In this document: one piece after another, positions 42,880-52,572 of the stretch
Position numbering within the stretch: the first letter of the stretch is position 1
Layout: every line of letters starts with the position of its first letter
Assembly (NCBI RefSeq): GCF_001580615.1
Contig: NZ_LHZC01000054.1
Coordinates: forward strand, 62,001 to 126,000
Source of the DNA: Acetobacter malorum
GTDB taxonomy: Bacteria; Pseudomonadota; Alphaproteobacteria; Acetobacterales; Acetobacteraceae
DNA length: 64,000 bases
Reading direction: 5' to 3'
The notes under the pieces: generated by a model
The model's database searches: none
What the model was told of the DNA's origin: nothing
What the model saw: the letters and a program-made list of their open reading frames with translations, nothing else
Translations under genes and position numbers: made by a program

Positions 42880-44274
42880 TCAGCGGAAGGGAGAACCGCC
42901 ACCCGGCGGCCCTCCACCCATTCCTTTAGGCATGAGCGCGGACATTCCCTGGCGCATGAGACCTTTCACGCCCAGCTTGTTAAAGCGCTTCATCATCGAG
43001 GACATCATATCAAACTGCTTGAGCAGCTTGTTGACCTCCTGAACACTCGTCCCTGACCCGGCTGCGATCCGCTTTTTGCGGGAAGCCTTGATAACGGCCG
43101 GCGCTTTGCGCTCGCCCTTGGTCATGGAAGAAATAATGGCCAGATGCGTCTTCAGGATAGAGGTATCAAGGTCCTTGTCGCCAATGGCTTCCTTGATTTT
43201 CCCCATACCCGGCAGCATGCCGACAATTCCGGAAATAGACCCCAGCTTGCTGATCTGTTTGATCTGCGATGCATAATCATCAAGATCGAACTTGCCGGCC
43301 ATCATCTTCTTGGCCAGCCGTTCCCCTTCTTCATGATCAAGGGTATCAGCCGCTTTTTCCACCAGCCCGGCAATATCGCCCAGGCCCAGAATACGGCCAG
43401 CAACACGCTCGGGGTGGAATTCTTCCAGCGCATCCAGCTTTTCACCGGAACCGGTCAGCTTGATGGGTGCGCCGGTAATGGCCTTCATGGACAGGGCCGC
43501 GCCACCGCGGGCATCACCGTCCATACGGGTCATCACCACGCCGGTCACGCCCACGGCGTCATTAAACGCCTTGGCCGTGTTCACGGCGTCCTGCCCGGTC
43601 ATGGCATCCACAACCAGCAGAGTTTCAGCAGGCTGGGTCACGGCACGAACCTGCCGGACCTCTTCCATCAACGCTTCGTCAATAGACAGACGGCCTGCTG
43701 TATCGAGAATAACAACGTCGTAGCCTTCGCGCCGACCTACATCCATCGCACGCTGTGCGATTTCAACCGGGGTCTGGCCTGCTACGATCGGCAGAGAGGC
43801 GACATGCGCCTGCTCGGCCAGCTGCGCCAGCTGCAACTGGGCTGCCGGGCGCTGGGTATCCAGAGACGCCAGCAGCACCTTCTTCCGCTCACGCGTAGAG
43901 AGGCGCAGGGCGATCTTGCCGGAAGTCGTGGTTTTACCAGACCCCTGCAAACCCACCATCAGGACGGGCACAGGCGGCGTGGCGTTCAGGTTGAGCGGAA
44001 CAGCGCCCGCCCCACCAAGGGCATCAATCAGCGCATCGTTAACAATCTTCGCAACGGCCTGACCGGGGGAAATGCTTTCCAGCACCTCCGCACCCACGGC
44101 GCGTTCCTTAACCTTGTTAACGAAGTCCTTGACCACAGGCAGCGCGACGTCTGCATCCAGCATAGCCAGACGAACTTCGCGCATTGCCTCCATAACATCG
44201 GCTTCTGACAGCGCGCCACGTTTGGCGAGTCCATCAAAAACCCCGGAAAGCCTGCCTGAAAGAGCCTCGAACAA
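42880..44274 (-). CDS. ffh: Signal recognition particle protein Ffh
   Basis: The SRP GTPase that binds 4.5S RNA and signal sequences and docks to FtsY. It has the N domain, the G domain (GLQGSGKTTTSGKIAL, DTQRPAAQLQL, LDTAGRLSIDEALM, TRMDGDARGG) and the Met-rich M domain ending in MPKGMGGGPPGGG. Family members start at the MFEALS-like position; here that codon is TTG at 44274, which I take as start. The frame stays open to a GTG at 44316 without a better ribosome site. At 464 residues the length is typical. A strong hairpin lies 25 bases upstream. Confidence 0.94.
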   Translation of the reverse strand: MFEALSGRLSGVFDGLAKRGALSEADVMEAMREVRLAMLDADVALPVVKDFVNKVKERAVGAEVLESISPGQAVAKIVNDALIDALGGAGAVPLNLNATPPVPVLMVGLQGSGKTTTSGKIALRLSTRERKKVLLASLDTQRPAAQLQLAQLAEQAHVASLPIVAGQTPVEIAQRAMDVGRREGYDVVILDTAGRLSIDEALMEEVRQVRAVTQPAETLLVVDAMTGQDAVNTAKAFNDAVGVTGVVMTRMDGDARGGAALSMKAITGAPIKLTGSGEKLDALEEFHPERVAGRILGLGDIAGLVEKAADTLDHEEGERLAKKMMAGKFDLDDYASQIKQISKLGSISGIVGMLPGMGKIKEAIGDKDLDTSILKTHLAIISSMTKGERKAPAVIKASRKKRIAAGSGTSVQEVNKLLKQFDMMSSMMKRFNKLGVKGLMRQGMSALMPKGMGGGPPGGGSPFR

Positions 44275-44299
44275 AAGCGTAATACCCCAAAAGGAGACG

Positions 44300-44329
44300 C
44301 GCCACTGCGCGAACACTCGCGGAGTGGCG
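44300..44329 (-). promoter_or_regulatory. Strong hairpin just upstream of ffh
   Basis: CGCCACT pairs with AGTGGCG and, after one mismatch, CGCG pairs with CGCG around a six-base loop, giving an 11-of-12 bp stem. It lies 25 bases before the chosen TTG start of ffh. On the - strand it is followed by CGTCTCCTTTT, not a good terminator tail. It may be a leader structure of ffh or a processing signal. Confidence 0.55.
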
Positions 44330-44390
44330 GTCCTGATTTGTGAGAGGGAGTTACAACCCCACTCTCACCGAGTCAAGAAACGTCTGTTTT

Positions 44391-44912
44391 TTACTTGTCA
44401 GACGCCGGCGGGGCCGGGTGCTCAACTTCGCGCAGCTGTTCCATCAGATCATGGATTTTAGTCTGACGTGCCTTGACCTGAGCCAGCTGGTCGGCCGTCA
44501 GCACATCATGGATGCGGGACGCAACTTCCAGATGGCGCGCCTCAGCCTGCGCACGCAGAGTTGCCTGCTGCTGCTGCAGAGTCGCTATCTTGTCTTTGTC
44601 AACCGGGCCCGGCGTCGTCAGGATATCCTGAATCTGCTGATGAATTTTGGAGGATTCATCGCGCATATCGTCCGCATGGTCCTGATCGTGGGCTTCACGC
44701 AGGATGGTGTCGATCTTCTTGCGCTGCTGCTTCGTCAGGTCCAGCCCTTCCAGCATACTCATGCCGCCACCATGGCCACCCGGCATGCAGGCACCGGGAC
44801 CGCCCGGCGGCGGGAAGCCACCACCCTTACCGGGGTGGGCGTGGGCAGGCAGAGCTGCAACAGACAGGCCAATAACCGCTGCTGCGGCAAGGAAACCGTT
44901 TCTGTAATTCAT
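44391..44912 (-). CDS. Periplasmic Spy/CpxP-like protein
   Basis: A 173-residue exported protein with a signal peptide cut near residue 25 (ALPAHA). A Gly/Pro-rich stretch follows, then an alpha-helical core with two LTxxQ motifs (LDLTKQQRKKIDTIL; VLTADQLAQVKARQ). That motif defines the Spy/CpxP/CnrX-like periplasmic chaperones and sensors, which respond to envelope stress or metals. Several His residues near the N-terminus (HPGKGG, GGHGGG) could bind metal. It stands alone, upstream of ffh on the same strand. Confidence 0.88.
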   Translation of the reverse strand: MNYRNGFLAAAAVIGLSVAALPAHAHPGKGGGFPPPGGPGACMPGGHGGGMSMLEGLDLTKQQRKKIDTILREAHDQDHADDMRDESSKIHQQIQDILTTPGPVDKDKIATLQQQQATLRAQAEARHLEVASRIHDVLTADQLAQVKARQTKIHDLMEQLREVEHPAPPASDK

Positions 44913-45016
44913 GGGCTTTTACAACTCCTGAAAAATTCTATGTCCTGAGAGATACTTGGCGATCATTTCTGCACACGCAAGGTGCGTCACCACAGTGTCA
45001 TCAGGGAGCTTTTGTC

Positions 45017-45187
45017 TCAGCTCATGGAATAGATGATGACCAGAACCGGAATCAGTCCCAGCAAAAACCATGATCCCATGGCACAGGTCGCAACAGCATG
45101 GGCAACACGCCCCTGCAACCGTGCCCGTGAACCGGGACCAGACAGAACCTGACGCCGAGGTTCTCCACCTTTGGATTCATATCGCAT
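45017..45187 (-). CDS. Small membrane protein (56 aa), function unknown
   Basis: An ORF of 56 codons from ATG 45187, supported by GATGAGGAGC seven bases or so upstream. A basic, Arg/Gly-rich N-terminal half (MRYESKGGEPRRQVLSGPGS) is followed by one membrane segment (about 35-53, GSWFLLGLIPVLVIIYSMS). The family is not recognised. An upstream in-frame ATG at 45202 sits before the ribosome site and is less likely. Confidence 0.55.
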   Translation of the reverse strand: MRYESKGGEPRRQVLSGPGSRARLQGRVAHAVATCAMGSWFLLGLIPVLVIIYSMS

Positions 45188-45347
45188 CTGAATGCTCCTC
45201 ATCCGGTGACATGACCTTCTTTTTCAGGCTGAGAGAACGCGCTCGTTCATCAGTCTGTAACGTCATGTCTGGAAGCAGACCGGGGCAAATTCATGGCATG
45301 TCAGTGTCGATCAACACACAAAACACGGCCCCGTGTAGCAAACAGGC

Positions 45348-46097
45348 TCAGTCCTTATGCAAAAGCTCTAAAAAATGAGCTGCATCCGTCACATCGCGCA
45401 GCCGCGTAGCAATGCGGTCCGTCACGTCCGTATCCTCGCCCCAGATCGCCATCTGCTCGCGCTCATCCAGCGTGGCACACGCTACCAGCTCTTCCGGCGT
45501 GCCCTGCCCTTTGACCAGAACCAGCCCCAGATACAGGCTACCCAGCGCAGGCACGGCCACACCCAGCACCGCAAGCTCCGCATCGGAAAGAGACTCGAGC
45601 AGGGCGCGCAGGGTTTTCATGGTGGAAGCCGGCTGAGTGATCGGCATCACCCCTTCCGTCGTGCACAGTTCCATGCCGAATATGTCCTGACACCAGTCCA
45701 GCCAGGGGTTCCACAGTTCACGCTGCCGCCGTGCCAGTCTGGAATTTCCGGCCTCGCGGTAACACAGCAGGTCACTGCCCGCGTACGCCAGCAGGCTATC
45801 AATCACGCCCGTCCGTGCACCGGGAATACGCTCCAGCATGGAACCCGCAATGCGGGTCAGCGGCAGATCTTCCGGGCGGAAATGCCCGCCCACAGTCAGG
45901 CCAGCCGCCTGCCATTCCGCAGCCAGCGCATCAGCCAGAGCGCGGGAGGAGACAGAGAGCATGGTCTTTTCCGGCAGCCGGACCGGCCTGCCATCCAGCT
46001 GCACGGCAAAGCCTTCCTGCTCCGGCACAACCGTCGCCTGTTTCCAGAACCGTTTACGCGCGCCGGCCGGGGCTGGTTTTTTTTCCAGATCGCTCAT
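45348..46097 (-). CDS. ATP12-family F1-ATPase assembly chaperone
   Basis: A 249-residue homologue of mitochondrial ATP12, which binds the free F1 alpha subunit before hexamer assembly. The N-terminal KRFWKQATVVPEQEGFAVQL, GRPVRLPEKTML and ALAAEWQAAG segments are diagnostic, as is the DLLCYREAGNSRLARRQRELW region. The gene is coupled to the upstream AsmA gene by an ATGA overlap. The bacterial role is inferred from the mitochondrial protein and from work in alphaproteobacteria. Confidence 0.92.
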   Translation of the reverse strand: MSDLEKKPAPAGARKRFWKQATVVPEQEGFAVQLDGRPVRLPEKTMLSVSSRALADALAAEWQAAGLTVGGHFRPEDLPLTRIAGSMLERIPGARTGVIDSLLAYAGSDLLCYREAGNSRLARRQRELWNPWLDWCQDIFGMELCTTEGVMPITQPASTMKTLRALLESLSDAELAVLGVAVPALGSLYLGLVLVKGQGTPEELVACATLDEREQMAIWGEDTDVTDRIATRLRDVTDAAHFLELLHKD

Positions 46098-48274
46098 TTA
46101 AACAGCCCCAGTCCGCGCAGCATGTTCATCACCTTTCCGTCTTTTCCTGCTTTGGGGGCAGACGGTGCAGGACCAGCACCCCCTTCCCGCGCGGCAGAGA
46201 GCAACGTGGGGCAATTATCATTCCCGCCATCATCGCCGCCGATATTCAGGCCATAGCGCCCGCCGTAAGACGGCTCCATTTTGGGCACAGGAGCCGCAAA
46301 GGTGCCCGTCACCCGCAGGTCAGACGCGGCTGATGCCCCGCCCAGTAACACGCGCGGCGAAAGATGCAGGTCCAGCGCATGCGTCCCCAGACCAACCGTG
46401 CCGTGACCATGCAGGGAGAGGAATGGCGTTTCCATGGCCAGCAGATCAATCTGCGCAGCGCCATCAGAAATCTGCATGTGCGTGCCAAAACACCGCACGG
46501 GCATTTTGCCTTTCAGCGGAATATCCGGCCCAAGCAAATTACGCAGCGCGGCACCCCCAATGGACCCATCCACAACAGACGCGCCAATATGCCCGGCCAG
46601 CGTACGCCGGCGGGTTTCATCATCATCGCCCTGCATGCTGACGGTGCCGACAAGCATCAGCGGCCCCTGCATCAGAGAGGGCGCGCCCATCCAGCCCTGC
46701 ACGGCAGCCACGGGCAGCACAACCGGATGCATCGCAATTTCGTAAGCCGGGACATTGCCAGACGCATCATAAACAAACCGGGCAGACTGCGCCGTGCCGG
46801 ACCCTTCAGCCTGCACAGGGTCCGCCACCAGTCGCCCACCCTGCACCACAACGTGGCTGGTGAGCTGCGTCCATGTGAGGTCACGCCAGGCCACATGCGG
46901 CGTTTCCACATTGGCGTTCAGCGTCAGGCCACGCACCACATCTTGCGGCGCATGCTTTTTGACCAGCGCCAGCGTGGAGGCTGTTTCCACATGCCCATCC
47001 ACCTTGACGCTTTCAGCCGTCGGGAAGGTGCCACCGGGGGCGAGCTGGTCCAGCACGCCATGCACGTCCACGGAGGAATGCCCACCGCCCAGCGTTCCCG
47101 CCAGTTTCAGATTGGACGCCCCATCGACAAGGCTCAGATCCACCGGCGTTTCCGTTTTTTCCGGAGCCAGTGCGAGGGCCGTCATCTGCGCCAGTGTACC
47201 GAGCGTGCCGCGCAGCCCCAGGGCCTGCGCCCCAAGCTGGCCATCAATTTGCACAGCCAGAGGCTCATCAGGTTTTGTGGCGTCCAGCATGGCGCGGCTC
47301 AGCTTGCTGCCGGGCACAAACCGGCCAAGCTCAACCTGCCCTGTATGCACATGCAGCCCCTGCGCCACCGGCTGCTGCCCGGCACCGGCAATCTGCGCAT
47401 CGACGGAAATATTTTGTCCGTCCGGCAAATCAGCCCGCGGGAAAAACTGCTCCAGATCCCGCAACTGCCCCAGCGAACCCCCGACCTGCAACGCGTAAGC
47501 GCGCGCGCCATCCGGGTCCGTTACCGTGCCATCCAGATGCGCCAGCCCGGCGGGGTGACCGGCAATCGTCAGAGCGAGCTTGAACTGCACAGGGAAGTCT
47601 TTGGCGCGCACCGGCAACAGGCGGCCTGTCTGACCGGTCAGGACAAACTGGCCTTTGCCTTTCTCGCCCTGCACGTCAAAGCTGGGTGTGGCCCCGTCCA
47701 GACCCTTGACCTGAATATGCCCAAAGCCGATCTGGCCGGTTTTGTGCCGAATCTGATCATCCCAGCGAACATCCGCCTTGGAAATACGCACAGTGGAGAC
47801 ACTGACATCCCAGTGCATCTTGCCGGAAGACGGGCTGCCCCCTCCGGTGTCAGGGCGCACAGGCGGCGTGAAGATCCAGTCCGCCCGGCCATCCGGCAGA
47901 CGGCGCAGAGAGACGCGGGGCTGAATGATGCTGACATCATTAAACACAATGCGATGCTGGAACAGCGGCAGCAGCCCGAGGCGCGCGCGGACTTCCCCCG
48001 CATCCACCATATTCGGCGCGGGCTGCCCGCTTTCTGCGGCGTCCGCCTCTTCCACACCGGAAAGATGCACGCCACGGGCTTCCACCCACGGGAACGGCAG
48101 GAGCCACACATGCAGCTGGTCAACCGTCAGATGGCGGCCTGTCTGTTCTTCCACAGCCGCCACCAGCCGCACCCGCAGCCAGTTTGCATCCTGCATGGCG
48201 GAGACAACGCTGCCCCCGCCGACCAGCAGCACAGCAGCCCCGGCTACCAGACCGATCTTCCATTTCAGCCGCAT
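46094..48274 (-). CDS. AsmA-family envelope protein
   Basis: A 726-residue AsmA-like protein with one N-terminal membrane anchor (about 3-25) and a large periplasmic repeating beta-groove part. The N-terminal block TGRHLTVDQLHVWLLPFPWV and ALRNLLGPDIPLKG with the C-terminal LRVTGTFAAPVPKMEPS is characteristic. The family is thought to move or organise phospholipids between the membranes. The start at 48274 is fixed by AGGAGG seven bases upstream. It follows the pseudouridine synthase by 31 bases and overlaps ATP12. Confidence 0.9.
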   Translation of the reverse strand: MRLKWKIGLVAGAAVLLVGGGSVVSAMQDANWLRVRLVAAVEEQTGRHLTVDQLHVWLLPFPWVEARGVHLSGVEEADAAESGQPAPNMVDAGEVRARLGLLPLFQHRIVFNDVSIIQPRVSLRRLPDGRADWIFTPPVRPDTGGGSPSSGKMHWDVSVSTVRISKADVRWDDQIRHKTGQIGFGHIQVKGLDGATPSFDVQGEKGKGQFVLTGQTGRLLPVRAKDFPVQFKLALTIAGHPAGLAHLDGTVTDPDGARAYALQVGGSLGQLRDLEQFFPRADLPDGQNISVDAQIAGAGQQPVAQGLHVHTGQVELGRFVPGSKLSRAMLDATKPDEPLAVQIDGQLGAQALGLRGTLGTLAQMTALALAPEKTETPVDLSLVDGASNLKLAGTLGGGHSSVDVHGVLDQLAPGGTFPTAESVKVDGHVETASTLALVKKHAPQDVVRGLTLNANVETPHVAWRDLTWTQLTSHVVVQGGRLVADPVQAEGSGTAQSARFVYDASGNVPAYEIAMHPVVLPVAAVQGWMGAPSLMQGPLMLVGTVSMQGDDDETRRRTLAGHIGASVVDGSIGGAALRNLLGPDIPLKGKMPVRCFGTHMQISDGAAQIDLLAMETPFLSLHGHGTVGLGTHALDLHLSPRVLLGGASAASDLRVTGTFAAPVPKMEPSYGGRYGLNIGGDDGGNDNCPTLLSAAREGGAGPAPSAPKAGKDGKVMNMLRGLGLFK

Positions 48275-48305
48275 TGGCTTTCCTCCTGTATCCCGGAAGT
48301 CGCTG

Positions 48306-49289
48306 TTATCCGCCGCGACGAGACGGTTTGGGCGTAGCCCCCGGCGCAAACCCCAGAGCACGGAAGGTCTCACGCATATGCGGCGGGAGTTCGGCAGTCA
48401 CAGTCAGCCGCCCCCCTGCCGGGTGTGGCATATCCAGTTGCCGGGCATGCAGATGCAGCTGGTCCGTAAAACCATCTACGTGTGCAGTGGCTCCACCATA
48501 TTTCGGGTCACCCAGAATGGGGGTGCCGAGCGATTCACAATGCACGCGCAGCTGATGCGTCCGCCCCGTGAGCGGAGACAGCGCCAGCCATGAGAATTTG
48601 CGCGCAGCCGAATCCACAACCTCATAGGTCGTGCGGGCATACTGGCCGTCCGGGTCCTTGCGGTCCGCTGCCACCATGATGGCATTGGCGCCCACGCCGA
48701 GGCGCGCCAGAGGCTGATCAATCTCGCCTGACATCGGGTCAGGACGGCCCACTACAACAGCCCAGTAGGTCTTTTTCACATCCCGTCCACGGAAGGCTTC
48801 CGCCAGCTTAGCGGCCACACCGGGGGTGCGGGCCAGCAGCAGCAGACCGGATGTATCCCGGTCAATCCGATGCACCAGACGCGGGCGCGGATCATCCGGC
48901 TCGGCCCGCAGGCCATCCAGCATCATATCCACATGCTTGGTAATGCCGGGGCCACCCTGCACCGGCAGGCCAGCGGGTTTGTTCAGAACAATCACCTGCT
49001 TGTCCTGATACAGCACCATGCCCTTAATCTCACGCACCAGCCGCTCATCCAGCGGGCGCGGCGCATCCTTTGCCGGTCGGGCCGCCATGGGGATGGGCGG
49101 CACGCGCACGGACTGGCCCGGCTGCAGGCGGGTAGACGCCTCAACGCGTTTGCCATCCACCCGAATCTGGCCGGTACGGCACAGCTTTTGCAGCGCTCCC
49201 TGCGTCAGATGCGGGTAATGGCGACGAAAATAGCGATCAAGGCGAATATCCGCCTCGTCCTCGCTGACAGTCAGAATCACAACACTCAT
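48306..49289 (-). CDS. RluC/RluD-family 23S rRNA pseudouridine synthase
   Basis: A 327-residue enzyme with an N-terminal S4 RNA-binding domain (RLDRYFRRHYPHLTQGALQKL, about 16-60) and a RluA-type catalytic domain with HRIDRDTSG, where D143 is the catalytic aspartate. The GRTHQLRVHCESLGTPILGD motif follows. By architecture it is RluC/RluD-like; I judge RluC more likely but cannot prove which uridines it modifies. The start at 49289 matches the family N-terminus. Confidence 0.92.
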   Translation of the reverse strand: MSVVILTVSEDEADIRLDRYFRRHYPHLTQGALQKLCRTGQIRVDGKRVEASTRLQPGQSVRVPPIPMAARPAKDAPRPLDERLVREIKGMVLYQDKQVIVLNKPAGLPVQGGPGITKHVDMMLDGLRAEPDDPRPRLVHRIDRDTSGLLLLARTPGVAAKLAEAFRGRDVKKTYWAVVVGRPDPMSGEIDQPLARLGVGANAIMVAADRKDPDGQYARTTYEVVDSAARKFSWLALSPLTGRTHQLRVHCESLGTPILGDPKYGGATAHVDGFTDQLHLHARQLDMPHPAGGRLTVTAELPPHMRETFRALGFAPGATPKPSRRGG

Positions 49290-49299
49290 GCGACGATAT

Positions 49300-50679
49300 T
49301 CACGACTGACGCCGATCCCGCAAGCGGGCCCATGTTTCCAGACGGTGGCGGATCTCCCGCTCAAAGCCTTTTCCGGTCGGATTATAGAAGGTCTGGCGCT
49401 TCATCTCATCGGGAAAATAATTCTGCCCGGAGAAGCCTTCGTCCGTATCATGGTCATACTGATAGCCCTTTCCATAGCCGATTTCCTGCATCAGCTTGGT
49501 CGGCGCGTTCAGAATATGCGCGGGCGGCATCAGGCTGCCGGTGGCCTTTGCGGCACGGCGCGCCGCACCATAGGCTTTATAAACACCATTGGATTTGGGT
49601 GCCGTGGCCAGATGCACCACAAGCTGCGCCAGAGCCAGTTCTCCCTCCGGTGAGCCAAGACGCTCATAGGTTTCCCACGCGGCAATGGCCAGCGGGAGCG
49701 CCTGCGGGTCGGCCATCCCAACATCTTCCGCCGCAAAGCGCGTCATGCGGCGCGCGAGGTAACGCGGGTCTTCCCCGCCTTCCAGCATCCGGGCGAACCA
49801 GTAGAGGGCGGCATCCGGGTCCGACCCGCGCATGGATTTATGCAGGGCGGAAATCAGGTTGTAATGCTCTTCCCGGTCCCGGTCATACAACACGGCGCGT
49901 TTGGCCAGCAGACGGGCAAGAGCCTGTGCATCCAGCGGCGCATCCGTTTTCAGGCTGAGAAGCTGCTCCACCATGTTCAGCAGATAACGGCCATCACCAT
50001 CCGCCATGGCGCGGAGGGTGCCCCGACCTTCTTCCGTTAGCGGCAGAGGTCGCCCGGTTTCTTCCTCAGCCCGCGCCAGCAGGGCTTCTTCCGCCGGGTC
50101 ATCCAGCCGGTTCAGCACCATCACCTGACAGCGGGACAGCAAAGCCGAATTGAGCGCGAAGGACGGATTTTCCGTTGTTGCCCCAACCAGCACAATCGTG
50201 CCGTCTTCCACCACAGGCAGGAAGCCATCCTGCTGGGCACGGTTGAAGCGATGAATTTCATCCACAAACAACAGCGTGCCACCACCGGCTTCTGCCTGCC
50301 TGCGAGCGTTTTCAAAGGCTTTCTTCAGGTCCGCAACACCGGAAAACACAGCGGAAAGCTGGACAAACCGCAGTCCTGCCGCCTGTGCCAGCAGGCGGGC
50401 AATGGTCGTTTTCCCCACACCGGGGCCACCCCAGAGAATCAGGCTGGCCAGAGACCCCCGCTCCAGCATCCGCGTCAGCGTGCCATCCGGCCCTAGCAGA
50501 TGCCCCTGCCCGACCACATCTTCCAGCCGGTTTGGCCGCAACCGGTCCGCCAGAGGCTGATTAGGCGCAGGGCGACCCGGATGCGCAGCGGACGAATCAC
50601 GGTCCAGTGGCGGAGCCTGATTGCCAAAAAGATCCGCACCCGGAGCCATGTCCGAAGGTGTTGTGCGCCGTGCCGCCAT
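49300..50679 (-). CDS. rarA: Replication-associated recombination protein A
   Basis: An AAA+ ATPase (MgsA/RarA, homologue of WRNIP1) that acts at stalled replication forks. It has Walker A GGPGVGKTTIARLLA, Walker B LLFVDEIHRFNRAQQD, sensor 1 LVGATTENPSFALNSALLSR, and the C-terminal tetramerisation domain with GYGKGYQYDHDTDEGFSGQN. The ATG at 50679 follows AGGACAGG; a GTG at 50706 would add nine residues. It is followed by the pseudouridine synthase gene after 10 bases. Confidence 0.96.
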   Translation of the reverse strand: MAARRTTPSDMAPGADLFGNQAPPLDRDSSAAHPGRPAPNQPLADRLRPNRLEDVVGQGHLLGPDGTLTRMLERGSLASLILWGGPGVGKTTIARLLAQAAGLRFVQLSAVFSGVADLKKAFENARRQAEAGGGTLLFVDEIHRFNRAQQDGFLPVVEDGTIVLVGATTENPSFALNSALLSRCQVMVLNRLDDPAEEALLARAEEETGRPLPLTEEGRGTLRAMADGDGRYLLNMVEQLLSLKTDAPLDAQALARLLAKRAVLYDRDREEHYNLISALHKSMRGSDPDAALYWFARMLEGGEDPRYLARRMTRFAAEDVGMADPQALPLAIAAWETYERLGSPEGELALAQLVVHLATAPKSNGVYKAYGAARRAAKATGSLMPPAHILNAPTKLMQEIGYGKGYQYDHDTDEGFSGQNYFPDEMKRQTFYNPTGKGFEREIRHRLETWARLRDRRQS

Positions 50680-50783
50680 ACCTGCCTGTCCTGAAGAAAT
50701 ACTCACCCCTGATATCGGGCTGCGCTGCCTGTTTTTCCACCTCTGCGCTCAGAAGAAAGTCCGGCCACCCCGCCTGCGGCGTT

Positions 50784-51482
50784 TTATTCAGGCTGTGCAG
50801 GCAGCGTGAAGGTGCCCGCAGGAATGCTAATCCCGCTCTTCACATCAAACAGAGTCACGCGCGTCTCGCGCCCCTGTGCATCCACCACGCTCCATGAGCG
50901 CAGCGCCACCGGGTTATCATAAAACACCAGCGTCAGGCTGCCATCTCCGGGGGAAGAGGTGCGCACGACTGTTACCTGCACCAGCCCGCCTTCATGCTGG
51001 AAGCCGGTAATGGTGACATCATTCGCCAGACTGACATGCTGCCGCAGCAAGAGGCCCAGCGGTGTGCGCTCCATGGGGATAACGGTTGTCTGATCAAGCT
51101 GGTTATCGCGGAACACCACCTTGCCCTGATTAGCTACCAGCAACAGCGGCGTTGGCGGGTCATACGCCAGCCGCATCTGGCCGGGGCGCTGCATCAGCAC
51201 AACACCGGTTGTGCGTTTTCCGTCCGCATCCAGCTGCTGCATATGCGCCTGAAAAGTGGTGACGCTGTTGAGCGCCTTTTCAATCTTCCCCAACCAGACC
51301 TTGTCGGACGCGGAAAGCGTGATGCCCTGCGGTGCGTCGGCCGACGGAGCTGCCTGAGCCGCCTCCTGCGCCATGGCAGGCGCGACAGGAGCCAGAGCGC
51401 TCACACCGCCCCCCACAGAAAGAGCCAGACAGAGGGCTGAAAATTTGCCGGAACGTGATGTCATACGCGCTGTCATTCCCAT
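50784..51482 (-). CDS. lolA: LolA-like outer membrane lipoprotein carrier protein
   Basis: A periplasmic half-barrel that carries lipoproteins from LolCDE to the outer membrane. A signal peptide (SGKFSALCLALSVGGGVSAL, cleavage near PAMA) is followed by an Ala-rich linker and the LolA domain (IEKALNSVTTFQAHMQQLDADG, RPGQMRLAYDPPTPLLLVAN, DVKSGISIPAGTFTLPAQP). The start could be ATG 51482, 51476 or 51464; all retain the signal peptide. Many alphaproteobacterial LolA proteins are of this divergent type. No LolB or LolCDE gene is in the window. Confidence 0.9.
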   Translation of the reverse strand: MGMTARMTSRSGKFSALCLALSVGGGVSALAPVAPAMAQEAAQAAPSADAPQGITLSASDKVWLGKIEKALNSVTTFQAHMQQLDADGKRTTGVVLMQRPGQMRLAYDPPTPLLLVANQGKVVFRDNQLDQTTVIPMERTPLGLLLRQHVSLANDVTITGFQHEGGLVQVTVVRTSSPGDGSLTLVFYDNPVALRSWSVVDAQGRETRVTLFDVKSGISIPAGTFTLPAQPE

Positions 51483-51578
51483 TGGTGACCACAAGCCGCC
51501 AGCAAACACCTTGCCCGGGCCTTTATTATGGCACGCGCAGTATGCCACCTGCCGCAGCGGGATAACAGAGGTGCGTGT

Positions 51579-52535
51579 TCAGGAACTGCCGATCAGCACC
51601 CCGGCCAGAAAAACCAGCGCCCCGCCAAACACAATCTGCACAATGGCCGAACCAAAGGGGGTGTCCTGATACCGCCAGCGGATCCATGAGATCAGGAACA
51701 GTTCAATCACCACCACGGCAATGGCCACTGTCATGGCCGCACTGAAGGACTCAATCAGGAACGGCAGGGTGTGGCCAATACCACCGGCCATGGTCATGGC
51801 CCCGCACACCAGCCCGCGGATGAGCGGCTTGCCGCGCCCGGACAACGCGCCATCATCCGAAAGCGCTTCCGCAAACCCCATGGAAATCCCGGCCCCTAAC
51901 GAGGCTGCCAGCCCGACCAGAAACGCGCTGTGCGGATCATGCGTGGCAAAAGCTGCGGCAAATACCGGGGCGAGCGTGGAGACGGAGCCATCCATCAACC
52001 CGACCAGACCGGGCTGGACAATCTGGAGCACAAAACGCCGCCGGGCGTTCTCGTCTTCATCGTCCCGCTTGTCATCCGTCAGATGGCGGGAGGCCATATC
52101 GCTGGCGGCCCGGCCATGCTGGTCTTCCGCTGTAGCAAGATCCCCCAGCAGTTTCCGGGTTTCGGCATCATTGGTGCGGAGGGCGGCCTGCCGGTAAAAG
52201 CGGGCAGCGTCCCGCTCCATGTCTTCCGCATAGCGCCGCACAACCTCGATACCCTGCCCCTGAATTTGCCAGGCGGGCTTACGCGGCATGAACCCGGCGA
52301 TATCCTGACGGCGAATCAGAGGAATATGATCTCCAAAACGCCGGACATAGACATCAATCAGATGCCGCCTGTGGTCATCTTCCTCACGCACCATATCCGC
52401 AAAGATTTTCGCGGTATCGGGGTAGTTTTCCTGCAAGGCATAGGAAAAGTCCGCATAGATGCGACCGTCCTCTTCCTCATTGGAAATGGCCAGAGCAAGA
52501 ATTTCCTGTTCGGTCAGGGCAGTAAATTTACGCAT
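51579..52535 (-). CDS. mbfA: Membrane-bound ferritin-like iron exporter MbfA (Er-VIT1 family)
   Basis: A 318-residue fusion of an N-terminal ferritin-like (erythrin) domain and a C-terminal VIT1/CCC1-type membrane domain of about five helices. Metal-binding residues are visible in [45 protein letters not shown] and TAEDQHGRA. The membrane part begins [22 protein letters not shown]. MbfA exports iron in Agrobacterium and Bradyrhizobium and protects against iron and peroxide stress, particularly at low pH; in those species Irr represses it. A palindrome upstream may be its operator. Confidence 0.94.
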   Translation of the reverse strand: MRKFTALTEQEILALAISNEEEDGRIYADFSYALQENYPDTAKIFADMVREEDDHRRHLIDVYVRRFGDHIPLIRRQDIAGFMPRKPAWQIQGQGIEVVRRYAEDMERDAARFYRQAALRTNDAETRKLLGDLATAEDQHGRAASDMASRHLTDDKRDDEDENARRRFVLQIVQPGLVGLMDGSVSTLAPVFAAAFATHDPHSAFLVGLAASLGAGISMGFAEALSDDGALSGRGKPLIRGLVCGAMTMAGGIGHTLPFLIESFSAAMTVAIAVVVIELFLISWIRWRYQDTPFGSAIVQIVFGGALVFLAGVLIGSS

Positions 52536-52572
52536 CTGCCCTGCATATACATTTTCAGGATAAGTCTCAATT

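Noticed and set aside
45070..45378. A 102-codon + strand frame near the small membrane gene
   Set aside because: It overlaps the better supported - strand gene and the 3' end of ATP12 and has no ribosome site or protein-like composition.
46364..48337. A 657-codon open frame on the + strand opposite the AsmA gene
   Set aside because: It is antisense to a gene with a signal anchor, ribosome site and family motifs. The translated product is His/Arg/Pro/Gln-rich without recognisable domains, as expected from the complement of GC-rich coding DNA.
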